Origin: Acidobacteria bacterium Mor1
Lineage (GTDB): Bacteria > Acidobacteriota > Polarisedimenticolia > Polarisedimenticolales > Polarisedimenticolaceae
NCBI GenBank assembly: GCA_001664505.1
Contig: CP011806.1
Coordinates: 4,705,579-4,769,578, forward strand
Length of the DNA stretch: 64,000 nt
Direction of reading: 5' to 3'
This document shows positions 1 through 7,463 of the stretch, piece by piece. The notes below the pieces were generated by a model. It saw only the letters and a program-made list of their open reading frames with translations, ran no database searches and was not told the DNA's origin. Numbering within the stretch: the first letter of the stretch is position 1; the number at the start of each line of letters is the position of its first letter. The position numbers were made by a program, and so were the translations under genes.

Positions 1-75
1 CGGCTATTCCGAGGGTAGCCTGGGGCAGGGGAACCCCGGCGAGCGGCCGGCCCCGGCGGAAGCACCGGGGGCGTG

Positions 76-690
76 CTACCTGCCGCAGCGGCTGGGGGGC
101 AGCTGTCCGTGAGGGTGACTCGATCGGCGAGCTGACGAGCGTTTCTGCCGAAGCCAGACGAGCCCCGCACCGGTCAGCGCCGCGAGGGTGATCGGAAGCG
201 GCCGGTCCAGTGAGGCCAATGGTGCGGCCAGGGCCGCTCCGCCTACCGCGCCGAGCAGCATCGGTACCACGCAGCAACGGAACAGCCCCGCGGCCGCTCC
301 TGCTCCCAGGCACCGCGCCAGGAGATCGGGTCCCGAGGAGGCCGAGGCCGGTGGCTCTCCTATCCCGAGCGCGTGCAGTACGGCCCGTGGGTCGGCGCCA
401 TGTACTTCGAGACGCAGGTTCTCACGGGTCGAGCCTGGTCGTCGCTCGAAGCGGATTCCGCTACAGCAGTCCGCCTCTAGTGCGACCAGTCGGTCGATGC
501 GTTCCGCGAGTCCCGGCGAAGGTCTGAACTCCCAGGCGATACCGTCAGCAAGGAGCTCGCCGGAGACCACGTGGCGCATGATCTCCGTCCGCACCCATGC
601 GAGCCGTTCGGCGAGTGCATCGCTGGTGAGGGTGCAGATCGCCACAGGGTCCAGCCGCCCGGCGTTTGTAGTGGCTTCGCTTCGGTTCAT
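76..690 (-). CDS. Small membrane protein with CC motif, MerT/MerC-like heavy-metal candidate
   Basis: A 204-residue protein. The ATG at 690 is chosen because AAAGGAG lies just upstream, whereas an upstream in-frame ATG at 726 would start inside the promoter. The N-terminal half is soluble and ends in a DCC motif (C75-C76). The C-terminal half (about 125-180) has two hydrophobic segments, the first opening with a Cys-Cys-Val-Val-Pro motif (C139-C140) like the metal-binding first helix of mercuric transporters. It is transcribed divergently from a MerR-type regulator through a MerR-type promoter, so metal import, efflux or sensing is inferred. The exact family is not recognised. The C-terminal tail is basic and rich in Ser/His. 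Confidence 0.6.
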   Translation of the reverse strand: MNRSEATTNAGRLDPVAICTLTSDALAERLAWVRTEIMRHVVSGELLADGIAWEFRPSPGLAERIDRLVALEADCCSGIRFERRPGSTRENLRLEVHGADPRAVLHALGIGEPPASASSGPDLLARCLGAGAAAGLFRCCVVPMLLGAVGGAALAAPLASLDRPLPITLAALTGAGLVWLRQKRSSARRSSHPHGQLPPSRCGR

Positions 691-721
691 CTTCGTCTCC
701 TTTGTCCATTGACCTGTAGGG

Positions 722-752
722 AGCATGCCCCTTCAAGTACACTTGAAGTCAA
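722..752 (-). promoter_or_regulatory. MerR-family operator/promoter with 19-bp spacer
   Basis: Read leftward, TTGACT (752-747) and CATGCT (727-722) are separated by exactly 19 bp, the overlong spacer typical of MerR-activated promoters. The spacer holds an inverted repeat, CTTCAAG-TACA-CTTGAAG at 731-748. This should drive the CC-motif membrane protein under control of the adjacent regulator. The geometry is read directly; regulation is inferred from the family. Confidence 0.8.
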
Positions 753-791
753 GCCGAGGACCTCGTCTACCCGCCGGCTTCGGAGGAACCT

Positions 792-1208
792 GTGTCCCGA
801 ATCTTGATCGGAGAGGTCGCCAGGCGCGCCGGTATCGCGACGTCGGCCATTCGCTACTACGAGGCAGAGGGGTTGCTGCGCCCGCCGGAACGGCGCAACA
901 ACAGGAGGGTCTATTCCGAGAGTGTGCTGGACGAGCTCGCCCTGATTGATCTGGCCAAGAACGCCGGGTTCACCGTCGTCGAGATCCGTGGCTTGCTGAA
1001 GGGGTTGTCGCGCCGGGCATCGCCCAGTGCGCGCTGGAAGGCGATGGCCCAGGACAAGATGCAAGAACTCGATGAACGGATCGAGGAGGCGCGTCGCATG
1101 CAGGCCGTACTCGCCGTCGTGATGAGTTGTCGCTGTCCGACACTCGACGACTGTCGTCAGGCGATCCGCAGCGGGCGGGGTGATGCCGATGCGAAGGAGA
1201 ATCGATGA
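792..1208 (+). CDS. MerR-family transcriptional regulator (metal-responsive type)
   Basis: A 138-residue regulator starting at GTG 792, with GGAGGA five bases upstream. The N-terminal winged helix-turn-helix (GEVARRAGIATSAIRYYEAEGL) is the MerR signature, followed by a dimerisation helix (about 75-110). The C-terminal segment carries three cysteines in Ser-Cys-Arg-Cys-Pro-Thr-Leu-Asp-Asp-Cys, at the position where MerR/ZntR/SoxR relatives bind a metal or cluster. The inducer cannot be told from sequence. It lies next to a 19-bp-spacer promoter that it probably twists into an active form. Its stop codon overlaps the start of the acylase gene by 4 bp (ATGA), so the two proteins are translationally coupled. 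Confidence 0.9.
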   Translation: MSRILIGEVARRAGIATSAIRYYEAEGLLRPPERRNNRRVYSESVLDELALIDLAKNAGFTVVEIRGLLKGLSRRASPSARWKAMAQDKMQELDERIEEARRMQAVLAVVMSCRCPTLDDCRQAIRSGRGDADAKENR

Positions 1209-3418
1209 GAAGCCGGACCCTGGCCATGTTGGTGCTGCTTTTGCTGGGGGCTTGTACGCCGGCGCAGGATTCGGGGCCCGACCTGTCGACCTCGGAAATC
1301 GGAATCTACCGCGATGAATGGGGCGTGCCCCACATCTACGCCGGGCTGGAAGAGGACGGCTTCTACGGCCTGGGCTACGCCATGGCCCAGGACCAGCTCG
1401 AGCGCACCCTGCGCACGGTGCTCTACGCCCGCGGCGAGTTGAGCAAGGCGTTCGGTCCGCAACTCCAACCCGGTATGGGCAGCCCGCTGTTCGTCGACTA
1501 CATGAGCAAGCTCTGGCGCATCCACGAGGTCTCGGCGGAGTCCGTAGAGCGCCTCGATCCGCAGCTAAGGCAGAACTACGCAGGGTTCATCGCCGGATTC
1601 CGCGCCTACATGGAAGCCCACCCCGAGCGTGTTCCCGACTGGGCGCCGCGGGATCTTTCGGTGGCCGATGCGGTGGCCATGCCCCGGGCCGGACTGTGGC
1701 TGACCTACCAGGCCGGCATCGGCATCGGCGACTGTCGGCGGGGTGGGGCGCCGATGCTGAACCAGATCCCGGACACCGGGCCCGGCAGCGCGTCCAACGT
1801 CTGGGCGGTGATGCCGGAACGCACCGCGACCGGAGGCGCGATCCTGCTGACCGACCCCCACGGCGGGATCGACGGCCGCTTCTCCTACGAGTACCGGGTC
1901 CACGCCGGTGAGCTGCGCTCGGCAGGGTTCGCCTTCGGCCCGATGATGATCGTAGCCCGCAACGCCCGGGTGGGCTGGGGCATGACCACCGGTTCTCCCG
2001 ATGTCGCCGACTGTTTCGTGTTCGAGACCGATCCGGCGAACCCGCGCACCTACCTGTACGACGGGGAACCCCAGTCCATCGAGGCTCGGGAGATCGTTAT
2101 CGAGGTCAACGGGGAGGATCCGGTCACGGCCATCGCCGAGTACACCCGCCACAACGGCTACCTCTCGCCGGTGGTGGCCCGCGACGGAACGAAGGCCTAC
2201 GTCGTCAGCACGGCCTACATGGACGACGCCGCGCCCTTCCACAACGCCCTCTACCGGATGAACCACGCGGCGACCGTCGATGAGCTCCGCGATGCGATGA
2301 GCAACAACGGGGTCTTCCCGCAGAACGTCCTGGCCGCCGATACTGCCGGGGACATCCTGTTTGTTCACGCCGGTGAGACGCCGATTCGTCCGAACGCCGC
2401 GGTCGACTGGATGCGGCCGGTGGACGGCAACAGCTCCGCGACAGCCTGGAAGGGAATTCACCCGCTGGACGATCTGCTGGTGATCCGCTCGCCGTCGTCG
2501 GGCTACCTGCAGAACAACAATGTCGACCCGAACTTCATGGCGGATCCGCCGCCGGCGGAGCTCGAGGGGAAGCCGGGCTACATCCTGAACGCCGGACTGA
2601 TCCCTGTCGGGCGCCGGGGAGACCGTTCGATCCGCACCCTGGAGCTTCTGGCGCAGCACCAGCGCATGACCCGGGAGGATGCCTTCGCCGTCGCGCTGGA
2701 TGCGAAGCTCCCCGGCACCGAGGACTGGCTCGGCCTCTTGAGCCGGGCCGCGGAGTCGGCGTCCCTCGAGGGTGCCGATGCGGCGTACGTCGACGGCCTG
2801 CTCGCCTTCGACGGCCGCCTCGAGGCGGAGTCGAGCGCGGCGCTCAAGTACGTCTACTGGCGCGAGGCGCTTCGGGTGCGGTTGAGCCCGGCGGATTACA
2901 GAGCTCTGCTCGCTCCGCTGTGGAACGACGGCGAGCTGCCCGAAGAACTCGCCGGAAAACTGGTGGCTGCCGCCCGCGAGGCCCGGGATCGCCTGGTGGC
3001 GGTGCACGGCGATCCGGCAACGAACTACGGCGACGAGTTCCGCGTCGGTGGAGATGACGGCGAGAGCTGGCCGCTCTCGGGAGGCACCCTGGCCCAGGGG
3101 CCGGAGTGCAGCCTCCATCCGCTGATGTGTCCGACGTCGCTGCTGGCGTTCTACTACACGCCCCGCAATCCGGCGACGAAGCAGCGGATTGCCCTGGGGG
3201 GCTCCCGTATCCGGCGGTTGGACTTCTACGGCCCCGACGGCATCGAGTCCTACACCATGCAAAACCCGGGTTTGAGTGACGACCCGGAATCGGGCCACAC
3301 CGACGACCAGGCGGAGCAGCTCACCGGCACCGGTGAAATGAAGAAGATCCGTTTCGACTGGCGGGAGTTGGAGCCTCACGTCGTGGAGCGGGTGACCCTC
3401 GAGATCAAGGCGCCGTAG
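1205..3418 (+). CDS. Penicillin acylase-family (Ntn hydrolase, S45) lipoprotein
   Basis: A 737-residue exported amidase. Residues 1-17 form a lipoprotein signal ending in LGAC (C17). The alpha-chain start (RDEWGVPHIYA, about 36-46) and the AMAQDQLER motif are typical of penicillin and acyl-homoserine-lactone acylases. The predicted autocatalytic cleavage site is GSASN-VWAV, with S197 as N-terminal nucleophile, followed by the usual TATGGAILLTDPHGG segment. The family hydrolyses side-chain amides (beta-lactams, N-acyl-homoserine lactones, acyl-peptides); substrate cannot be assigned here. The ATG overlaps the stop of the MerR-type gene, which is unusual for this enzyme class. The protein is probably periplasmic and membrane-anchored. 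Confidence 0.9.
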   Translation: MRSRTLAMLVLLLLGACTPAQDSGPDLSTSEIGIYRDEWGVPHIYAGLEEDGFYGLGYAMAQDQLERTLRTVLYARGELSKAFGPQLQPGMGSPLFVDYMSKLWRIHEVSAESVERLDPQLRQNYAGFIAGFRAYMEAHPERVPDWAPRDLSVADAVAMPRAGLWLTYQAGIGIGDCRRGGAPMLNQIPDTGPGSASNVWAVMPERTATGGAILLTDPHGGIDGRFSYEYRVHAGELRSAGFAFGPMMIVARNARVGWGMTTGSPDVADCFVFETDPANPRTYLYDGEPQSIEAREIVIEVNGEDPVTAIAEYTRHNGYLSPVVARDGTKAYVVSTAYMDDAAPFHNALYRMNHAATVDELRDAMSNNGVFPQNVLAADTAGDILFVHAGETPIRPNAAVDWMRPVDGNSSATAWKGIHPLDDLLVIRSPSSGYLQNNNVDPNFMADPPPAELEGKPGYILNAGLIPVGRRGDRSIRTLELLAQHQRMTREDAFAVALDAKLPGTEDWLGLLSRAAESASLEGADAAYVDGLLAFDGRLEAESSAALKYVYWREALRVRLSPADYRALLAPLWNDGELPEELAGKLVAAAREARDRLVAVHGDPATNYGDEFRVGGDDGESWPLSGGTLAQGPECSLHPLMCPTSLLAFYYTPRNPATKQRIALGGSRIRRLDFYGPDGIESYTMQNPGLSDDPESGHTDDQAEQLTGTGEMKKIRFDWRELEPHVVERVTLEIKAP

Positions 3419-3581
3419 CGACCGGAAGAGCGGTTGCGATCTTCTGGACGAGCGCGGCGCCGCTTGTCGCGCCGTGGGTGTTGCAAGTGCTGGCAGTCGC
3501 TGGCCGGTTTCTGTCTCTTCTGTCCCTGTCGATGGCCGGGCGCCCGTGTCATCGTGCTCCTACTCATTCATTGGAGGGGGC

Positions 3582-4178
3582 ATGATCGTCAAGCACGCGG
3601 GGAAGACTCCCATCATCGACCCGGACGCCTGGGTCGCCCCGGATGCGACGGTGGTCGGGGACGTGGTCATCGGCGCCGGCGCTCGTATCGCCCACGGTGC
3701 CCGGATCGTGGCCTCGGGACAACCGATCCGCATCGGGAAGACCTGCGTCGTCCTGGAGAACGCGGTCATCCGCAGCACTCCCGGGTTTGCCGCGACCATC
3801 GGCAACCATTGCCTGATCGGCCCCGGCGCCCATCTGGTGGGCTGCACCGTCGAAGACCAGGTCTTCATCGCGACCTCGGCGGCGATATTTCACGGCGCCC
3901 ATCTCGAGGCCGGCTGCGAGGTGCGGGTCAACGGGACGGTTCATCTGCGCTCGAGGCTTGGCGCCGGGACGGTAGTGCCCATCGGCTGGGTTGCGGTGGG
4001 TGAGCCGGCCCAGGTGCTCTCCCCGGACCGTCACGATGAGATCTGGCGGCTGCAGGAGCCCCTCGACTTCCCGCAGGCAGCCTATGGTATCGAGCGCGCA
4101 GACGCCGACATGCGCTCGATCACCGAGCACATGTCCGCCCGGATGGGCGCTCATGCCGGAGACGAGCTGACGGACTGA
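3582..4178 (+). CDS. Gamma-carbonic-anhydrase-like hexapeptide-repeat protein
   Basis: A 198-residue left-handed beta-helix protein. The ATG at 3582 is preceded by GGAGGGGG; an earlier in-frame ATG at 3474 would add a non-homologous extension. Residues 10-130 contain recurrent [LIV]-G-x4 hexapeptides (VAPDATVVGDVVIGAGARI...). This architecture is shared by gamma-carbonic anhydrases, YrdA/CaiE-type proteins and acyltransferases. The canonical gamma-CA zinc histidines are only partly evident (H-rich stretch NHCLIGPGAHLVGC and FHGAHLEAG), so catalytic activity is uncertain. It ends 6 bp from the convergent regulator gene. The 163-bp stretch before it (3419-3581) shows nothing I can identify. Confidence 0.8.
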   Translation: MIVKHAGKTPIIDPDAWVAPDATVVGDVVIGAGARIAHGARIVASGQPIRIGKTCVVLENAVIRSTPGFAATIGNHCLIGPGAHLVGCTVEDQVFIATSAAIFHGAHLEAGCEVRVNGTVHLRSRLGAGTVVPIGWVAVGEPAQVLSPDRHDEIWRLQEPLDFPQAAYGIERADADMRSITEHMSARMGAHAGDELTD

Positions 4179-4184
4179 GCCGGC

Positions 4185-5168
4185 CTAGCCCTTGCTGCCG
4201 GGCGCATGGACCCGGTCTCCGAAGCTCTTGCGGTAGGCCGACGGCGAGGTCCCGACGACACGCCGGAAGTGGAGGCGCAAGAGCTGGGCATCGGCAAACC
4301 CGCTCTGCGCCGCGACGGCGTCCAGGCTTAGCCGGGTCGATTCCAGCATCTGCTGCGCGGACCGGACCCGTTCGGTCTGAAGCCACAGGTGAGGGGTGGT
4401 GCCGGTGGTTTCCTTGAAGCGGCGGGCGAAGGTGCGCGGCGACATGTGGACCATGCGCGCCATGCTGGCCACCGTATGCTTGCCGGAGAGGTCGCCCCGC
4501 AACCGATCGAGCATGCGGCTGAGCCGGCTTCCATCGGCATCCTGGGGAACCGGGCGGCGAATGAACTGCTGCTGCCCGCCGTCCCGCTGCGGCGGCACCA
4601 CCAGTCTGCGCGCAACTCTCGTGGCGGCTTCGGCTCCGAGATCGCGGCCGATGACATGCAGCGCCATGTCGATGCCCGCGGCGCTTCCGGCGGATGTGAC
4701 GATGCTGCCCTCGTCGACGAACAGCACATCGGGATCCACCTGAACCTCGGGATAGCGGGCCGCGAGTTCACCGGCGTACATCCAGTGGGTCGTTGCCCGC
4801 CGGCCGTCGAGCAGGCCGGCTGCGGCAAGAACGAAGGCGCCGGAGCAGACCGAGAGGATGCGGGCGCCCGCATCGTGGGCTTTCCGTAGCTTGCGGATCA
4901 GCGGGCCGGGTACCGGTTCGTCGATGCCCCGCCAGCCGGGCACGATGATCGTGCCGGCGCTGTCGAGGATGCGGAGCGAGTAGGGCGCGGCGAACTCCAG
5001 TCCGCCGATGGCCCGCAGGGGCCCTTCGTCCACCCGGGCAACGCGCAGCCGGTACCAGCGATCGAACTCGGGGCGGGGCAATCCGAACAGCTCCGACACG
5101 ATGCCGAACTCGAAGGTGTGCATGCGGTCGTAGGCCAGGGCGACGACGTCGAAGGGGTCTCGGTGCAT
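4185..5168 (-). CDS. ftrA: FtrA/GlxA-type regulator: DJ-1/PfpI domain plus AraC helix-turn-helix
   Basis: A 327-residue regulator. Residues 8-180 form a DJ-1/PfpI (glutamine-amidotransferase-like) fold with the nucleophile-elbow sequence SVCSGAF, used for ligand sensing in GlxA-type proteins. Residues 215-320 hold the AraC DNA-binding domain with two helix-turn-helix units (SMARMVHMSPRTFARRFKE and DAVAAQSGFADAQLLRLHFRR). It is divergent from a rhodanese-GNAT-EamA-NIPSNAP operon, a neighbourhood I associate with FtrA-type regulators in Pseudomonas, so it probably controls that operon. The gene symbol rests on architecture and context. No Shine-Dalgarno sequence precedes the ATG; see the promoter just upstream. 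Confidence 0.85.
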   Translation of the reverse strand: MHRDPFDVVALAYDRMHTFEFGIVSELFGLPRPEFDRWYRLRVARVDEGPLRAIGGLEFAAPYSLRILDSAGTIIVPGWRGIDEPVPGPLIRKLRKAHDAGARILSVCSGAFVLAAAGLLDGRRATTHWMYAGELAARYPEVQVDPDVLFVDEGSIVTSAGSAAGIDMALHVIGRDLGAEAATRVARRLVVPPQRDGGQQQFIRRPVPQDADGSRLSRMLDRLRGDLSGKHTVASMARMVHMSPRTFARRFKETTGTTPHLWLQTERVRSAQQMLESTRLSLDAVAAQSGFADAQLLRLHFRRVVGTSPSAYRKSFGDRVHAPGSKG

Positions 5169-5174
5169 GGCTCT

Positions 5175-5203
5175 ATTTTAGTGATCATTGTCATTTCTGC
5201 CAC
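5175..5203 (-). promoter_or_regulatory. Putative promoter of ftrA, implying a leaderless mRNA
   Basis: Leftward -35 GTGGCA (5203-5198), 17-bp spacer and -10 TAAAAT (5180-5175). Only six bases separate the -10 box from the ATG at 5168, so transcription would begin at or next to the start codon. This fits the lack of a ribosome-binding site. The AT-rich patch stands out in GC-rich surroundings. Confidence 0.5.
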
Positions 5204-5285
5204 TCGCAGATTCGGCGGCTCCCGGTCATCTTGAATGGACCCCTCGCGTGGAACGGACCGCGCGAGCCATCAGGGAGGCTCCCCG

Positions 5286-5708
5286 TTGAAAGTACAAGCC
5301 AAAAACCTGGTCACCGACGTTCCCGCCGCCGGTCCGGAATCGGCACTCGCACACTTCGAGTCCCGCTTCACGCGGGAAACCGACTGCTGGGATGTTCACG
5401 CGGCGCTGGAGCTCGATGAGCCGGGTTTCGTCCTGCTCGATGTCCGCTCCCGAGAGGGGTTCGAGTCGGGGCATGTGAAAGGCGCCCTGAACATTCCCCA
5501 CTGGCAGTTGACCGCCAAGCGGCTCGAAGCCTACAGTCCGGAAACCCTGTTCGTCGTCTACTGCGCCGGGCCGCACTGCAATGGAGCTGCACGCGGCGCG
5601 ATCCGCCTGGCTCGGCTCGGCCGTCCGGTCAAGGAAATGATCGGCGGTGCTACCGGTTGGGTCGACGAGGGTTTCACCCTGGTTCGTGGCCCCGAGCAGG
5701 GATCGTGA
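5286..5708 (+). CDS. Rhodanese-like sulfurtransferase
   Basis: A 140-residue single rhodanese domain. I choose TTG 5286 because GGGAGG sits 7 bp upstream; an ATG at 5235 would add 17 unlikely residues and lacks a site. Motifs are LLDVRSREGFESGHVKGALNIP (CH2A-like region) and the active-site loop YCAGPHCNGA, with C93 as persulfide-forming cysteine and a second cysteine, C98, inside the loop. The family transfers sulfane sulfur from thiosulfate or persulfides to thiol acceptors. It is the first gene of a four-gene operon divergent from the FtrA-type regulator, and its stop overlaps the next start (GTGA). Confidence 0.88.
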   Translation: MKVQAKNLVTDVPAAGPESALAHFESRFTRETDCWDVHAALELDEPGFVLLDVRSREGFESGHVKGALNIPHWQLTAKRLEAYSPETLFVVYCAGPHCNGAARGAIRLARLGRPVKEMIGGATGWVDEGFTLVRGPEQGS

Positions 5709-6196
5709 GCACGCCGCCGACCATCCGGCCGTTGGAAGCCAGGGATCTGCCTGAATTGGAGTGCCTGTGTCGTGAGCACGCTCGTTTCGAGCGCGCGGAC
5801 TGGGGTGAAGGTCCGCGGGAACAGGGACTGTATCGCTGGTTCCTCGGCGAGGGAACAGCCCGTTGCTGGGTGGTCGAGGCGGATCCCGACGCTCCCTACA
5901 CCCTCGCCGGGTTCGCCAGCGCAAACCTGGAGCTTTCCACCTGGGATGCAGCTAGCTACGCCCATCTCGACTGCCTGTATCTCCGTGAGCCCTATCGGCG
6001 GCGAGGTTTCGGCCGCGCCCTGCTTGCCCGGGTCGCGGACTACGCCCAACGGAACGGAGCGGTCAATCTTCAGTGGCAGACCCCCGAATGGAACGTCGAC
6101 GCGATCCGGTTCTATCGGAGGGTCGGCGCGACTTCTTCGACGAAGTTGCGCTTCAGGTTGGATCCCGGTGCCTGTCGGGCGCTTGCCGACTCGTGA
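5705..6196 (+). CDS. GNAT-family N-acetyltransferase
   Basis: A 163-residue acetyltransferase. GTG 5705 is chosen because it overlaps the preceding stop by 4 bp, the coupling repeated at the next junction. The acetyl-CoA-binding motif A is clear: LDCLYLREPYRRRGFGRALLARV (about residues 88-110; R/Q-x-x-G-x-G/A pattern RRRGFG). The later NLQWQTPEWNVDAIRFYRRVGA matches the usual motif B ending. The acyl acceptor is unknown; small molecules or amino groups are typical. Its place between a rhodanese and an EamA exporter suggests a detoxification or small-molecule handling cassette. Confidence 0.88.
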   Translation: MSTPPTIRPLEARDLPELECLCREHARFERADWGEGPREQGLYRWFLGEGTARCWVVEADPDAPYTLAGFASANLELSTWDAASYAHLDCLYLREPYRRRGFGRALLARVADYAQRNGAVNLQWQTPEWNVDAIRFYRRVGATSSTKLRFRLDPGACRALADS

Positions 6197-7053
6197 GCAA
6201 GGGGGGAAGTACGACCCTGGCTGCCGCGCTTGTCGTTGCGCTGTGGGCCAGCGCATTCATCGGCGTCAAGGTTGCGGTGCAGGAGGTGGAGCCGGGACAG
6301 CTGGCCTTGCTGCGATACCTGGTTGCGTCTCTTGCTCTGCTTGCGCTCTTGCCCATGCGGCGTGTGCCGCTACCGTCCAGGCGCGACCTTCCCCGCCTGT
6401 TTGCGCTGGGGGCTCTTGGGATCGCGCTCTACAACCTGCTGCTCAACTATGGCCAGCAGCGGGTTTCGGCGGGCATCGCCGCGGTGCTGATCAACACCGT
6501 GCCGATCCTCACGTCACTGCTTTCGATTTCGTTTCTCGGCGAGAAGATTCGCCGCGGCGCATGGGCCGGCACGCTGGTCTCCTTTGTCGGGGTTTGCCTG
6601 ATCGGGCTCGAGCGCGGCGGCTGGTCCGGATTCGACGGTGGCACTCTGTTGGTGCTCGCTGCCGCCCTGGCCCAGGCGGGATACTTCGTGCTGGCCAGGC
6701 CGCTACTGGCGCGCTACCACCCGATCGACCTGACGTCCTGGGCTACCTGGCTCGGATGCCTCTGCCTGACACCCTGGGCGGGTGGGGTCCCCGCCGCCCT
6801 CAGTGAGGCGTCCTCAACGGCGCTCGTTGCCATCCTCTTTCTCGGCGTAGGTCCGGCGGCCCTGGCCTATGTCGCCTGGTCCTACGTGCTGGCTGCGGTC
6901 GATCCCGGGCGCGCCTCCAACGCGCTGTTCGCGGTGCCGGTACTCGCGCTCCTGCTGGGATGGGGCGTTCTCGGTGAGCAGGTCTCAGCCGTTTCCGGCC
7001 TTGGCGTTGGATGGGTTCTGGCGGGATTTGTTCTCAGTCGGCTGCGCCGCTAG
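6193..7053 (+). CDS. EamA-family (DMT superfamily) transporter
   Basis: A 286-residue inner-membrane protein. GTG 6193 overlaps the acetyltransferase stop by 4 bp; the upstream open frame to 6073 lies inside that gene and is not used. There are about ten hydrophobic helices arranged as two EamA repeats: the first begins TTLAAALVVALWASAFIGVKVAV and ends FLGEKI-RRGAWAGTLVSFVGV; the second ends LLLGWGVLGEQVSAVSGLGVGWVLAGFVL. The paired LGE sequences near the end of each repeat are typical. Family members export amino acids or metabolites; the substrate is not predictable. It is the third gene of the FtrA-linked operon. Confidence 0.9.
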   Translation: MSKGGSTTLAAALVVALWASAFIGVKVAVQEVEPGQLALLRYLVASLALLALLPMRRVPLPSRRDLPRLFALGALGIALYNLLLNYGQQRVSAGIAAVLINTVPILTSLLSISFLGEKIRRGAWAGTLVSFVGVCLIGLERGGWSGFDGGTLLVLAAALAQAGYFVLARPLLARYHPIDLTSWATWLGCLCLTPWAGGVPAALSEASSTALVAILFLGVGPAALAYVAWSYVLAAVDPGRASNALFAVPVLALLLGWGVLGEQVSAVSGLGVGWVLAGFVLSRLRR

Positions 7054-7062
7054 GAGGCATCG

Positions 7063-7386
7063 ATGATCACCTGTTACTTGCGCTACACCCTCGATCCGGC
7101 CCAGCTAGCGGCCTTCGAGGACTACTCCCGCCGCTGGGTTTCTTTGGTTACCCGTTTCGGCGGAACCCATCACGGCTACTTCCTGCCGGGGGAGGGCGCC
7201 AACGACGAAGCGGTGGCCCTCTTCTCCTTCCCCACCCTGGCAGACTACGAGCGCTACCGAAGAGATTCGCTCCAGGATCCGGAATGCGTCGACGCCTACC
7301 GGTTGGCCGAGGAAACCGGCTGTATCCGACGCTACGATCGGAGCTTCCTGCGACCGCTGCTCGATCAGGGTCAGCGGGGTGTGTAG
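7063..7386 (+). CDS. NIPSNAP-family protein
   Basis: A 107-residue ferredoxin-like alpha/beta-barrel protein starting at ATG 7063 with GGAGG 7 bp upstream. The start ITCYLRYTLDPAQLAAFEDYSRRW and the central HHGYFLPGEGANDEAVALFSF are NIPSNAP hallmarks. These small stress-associated proteins have no agreed biochemical function and often dimerise. It lies 9 bp after the transporter gene and closes the rhodanese-GNAT-EamA-NIPSNAP operon. The following 77 bp is a convergent junction with the LVIVD-protein gene and shows no clear terminator. Confidence 0.85.
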   Translation: MITCYLRYTLDPAQLAAFEDYSRRWVSLVTRFGGTHHGYFLPGEGANDEAVALFSFPTLADYERYRRDSLQDPECVDAYRLAEETGCIRRYDRSFLRPLLDQGQRGV

Positions 7387-7463
7387 TCAGGACCATGCCG
7401 AGGTGCCGATCAGGGCCCCCAGATCCGGCGTCCCGAGATTCGGCGCGGAGCCCTTCGTCCCGG

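Noticed and set aside
1-75. GC-rich stretch with a CTACCTGCCGC-like end resembling a cobalamin riboswitch closing element
   Set aside because: Only the end resembles the consensus; the conserved core (GCCACTG, CCCGCAAC) is absent. Nothing else is recognisable in these bases.
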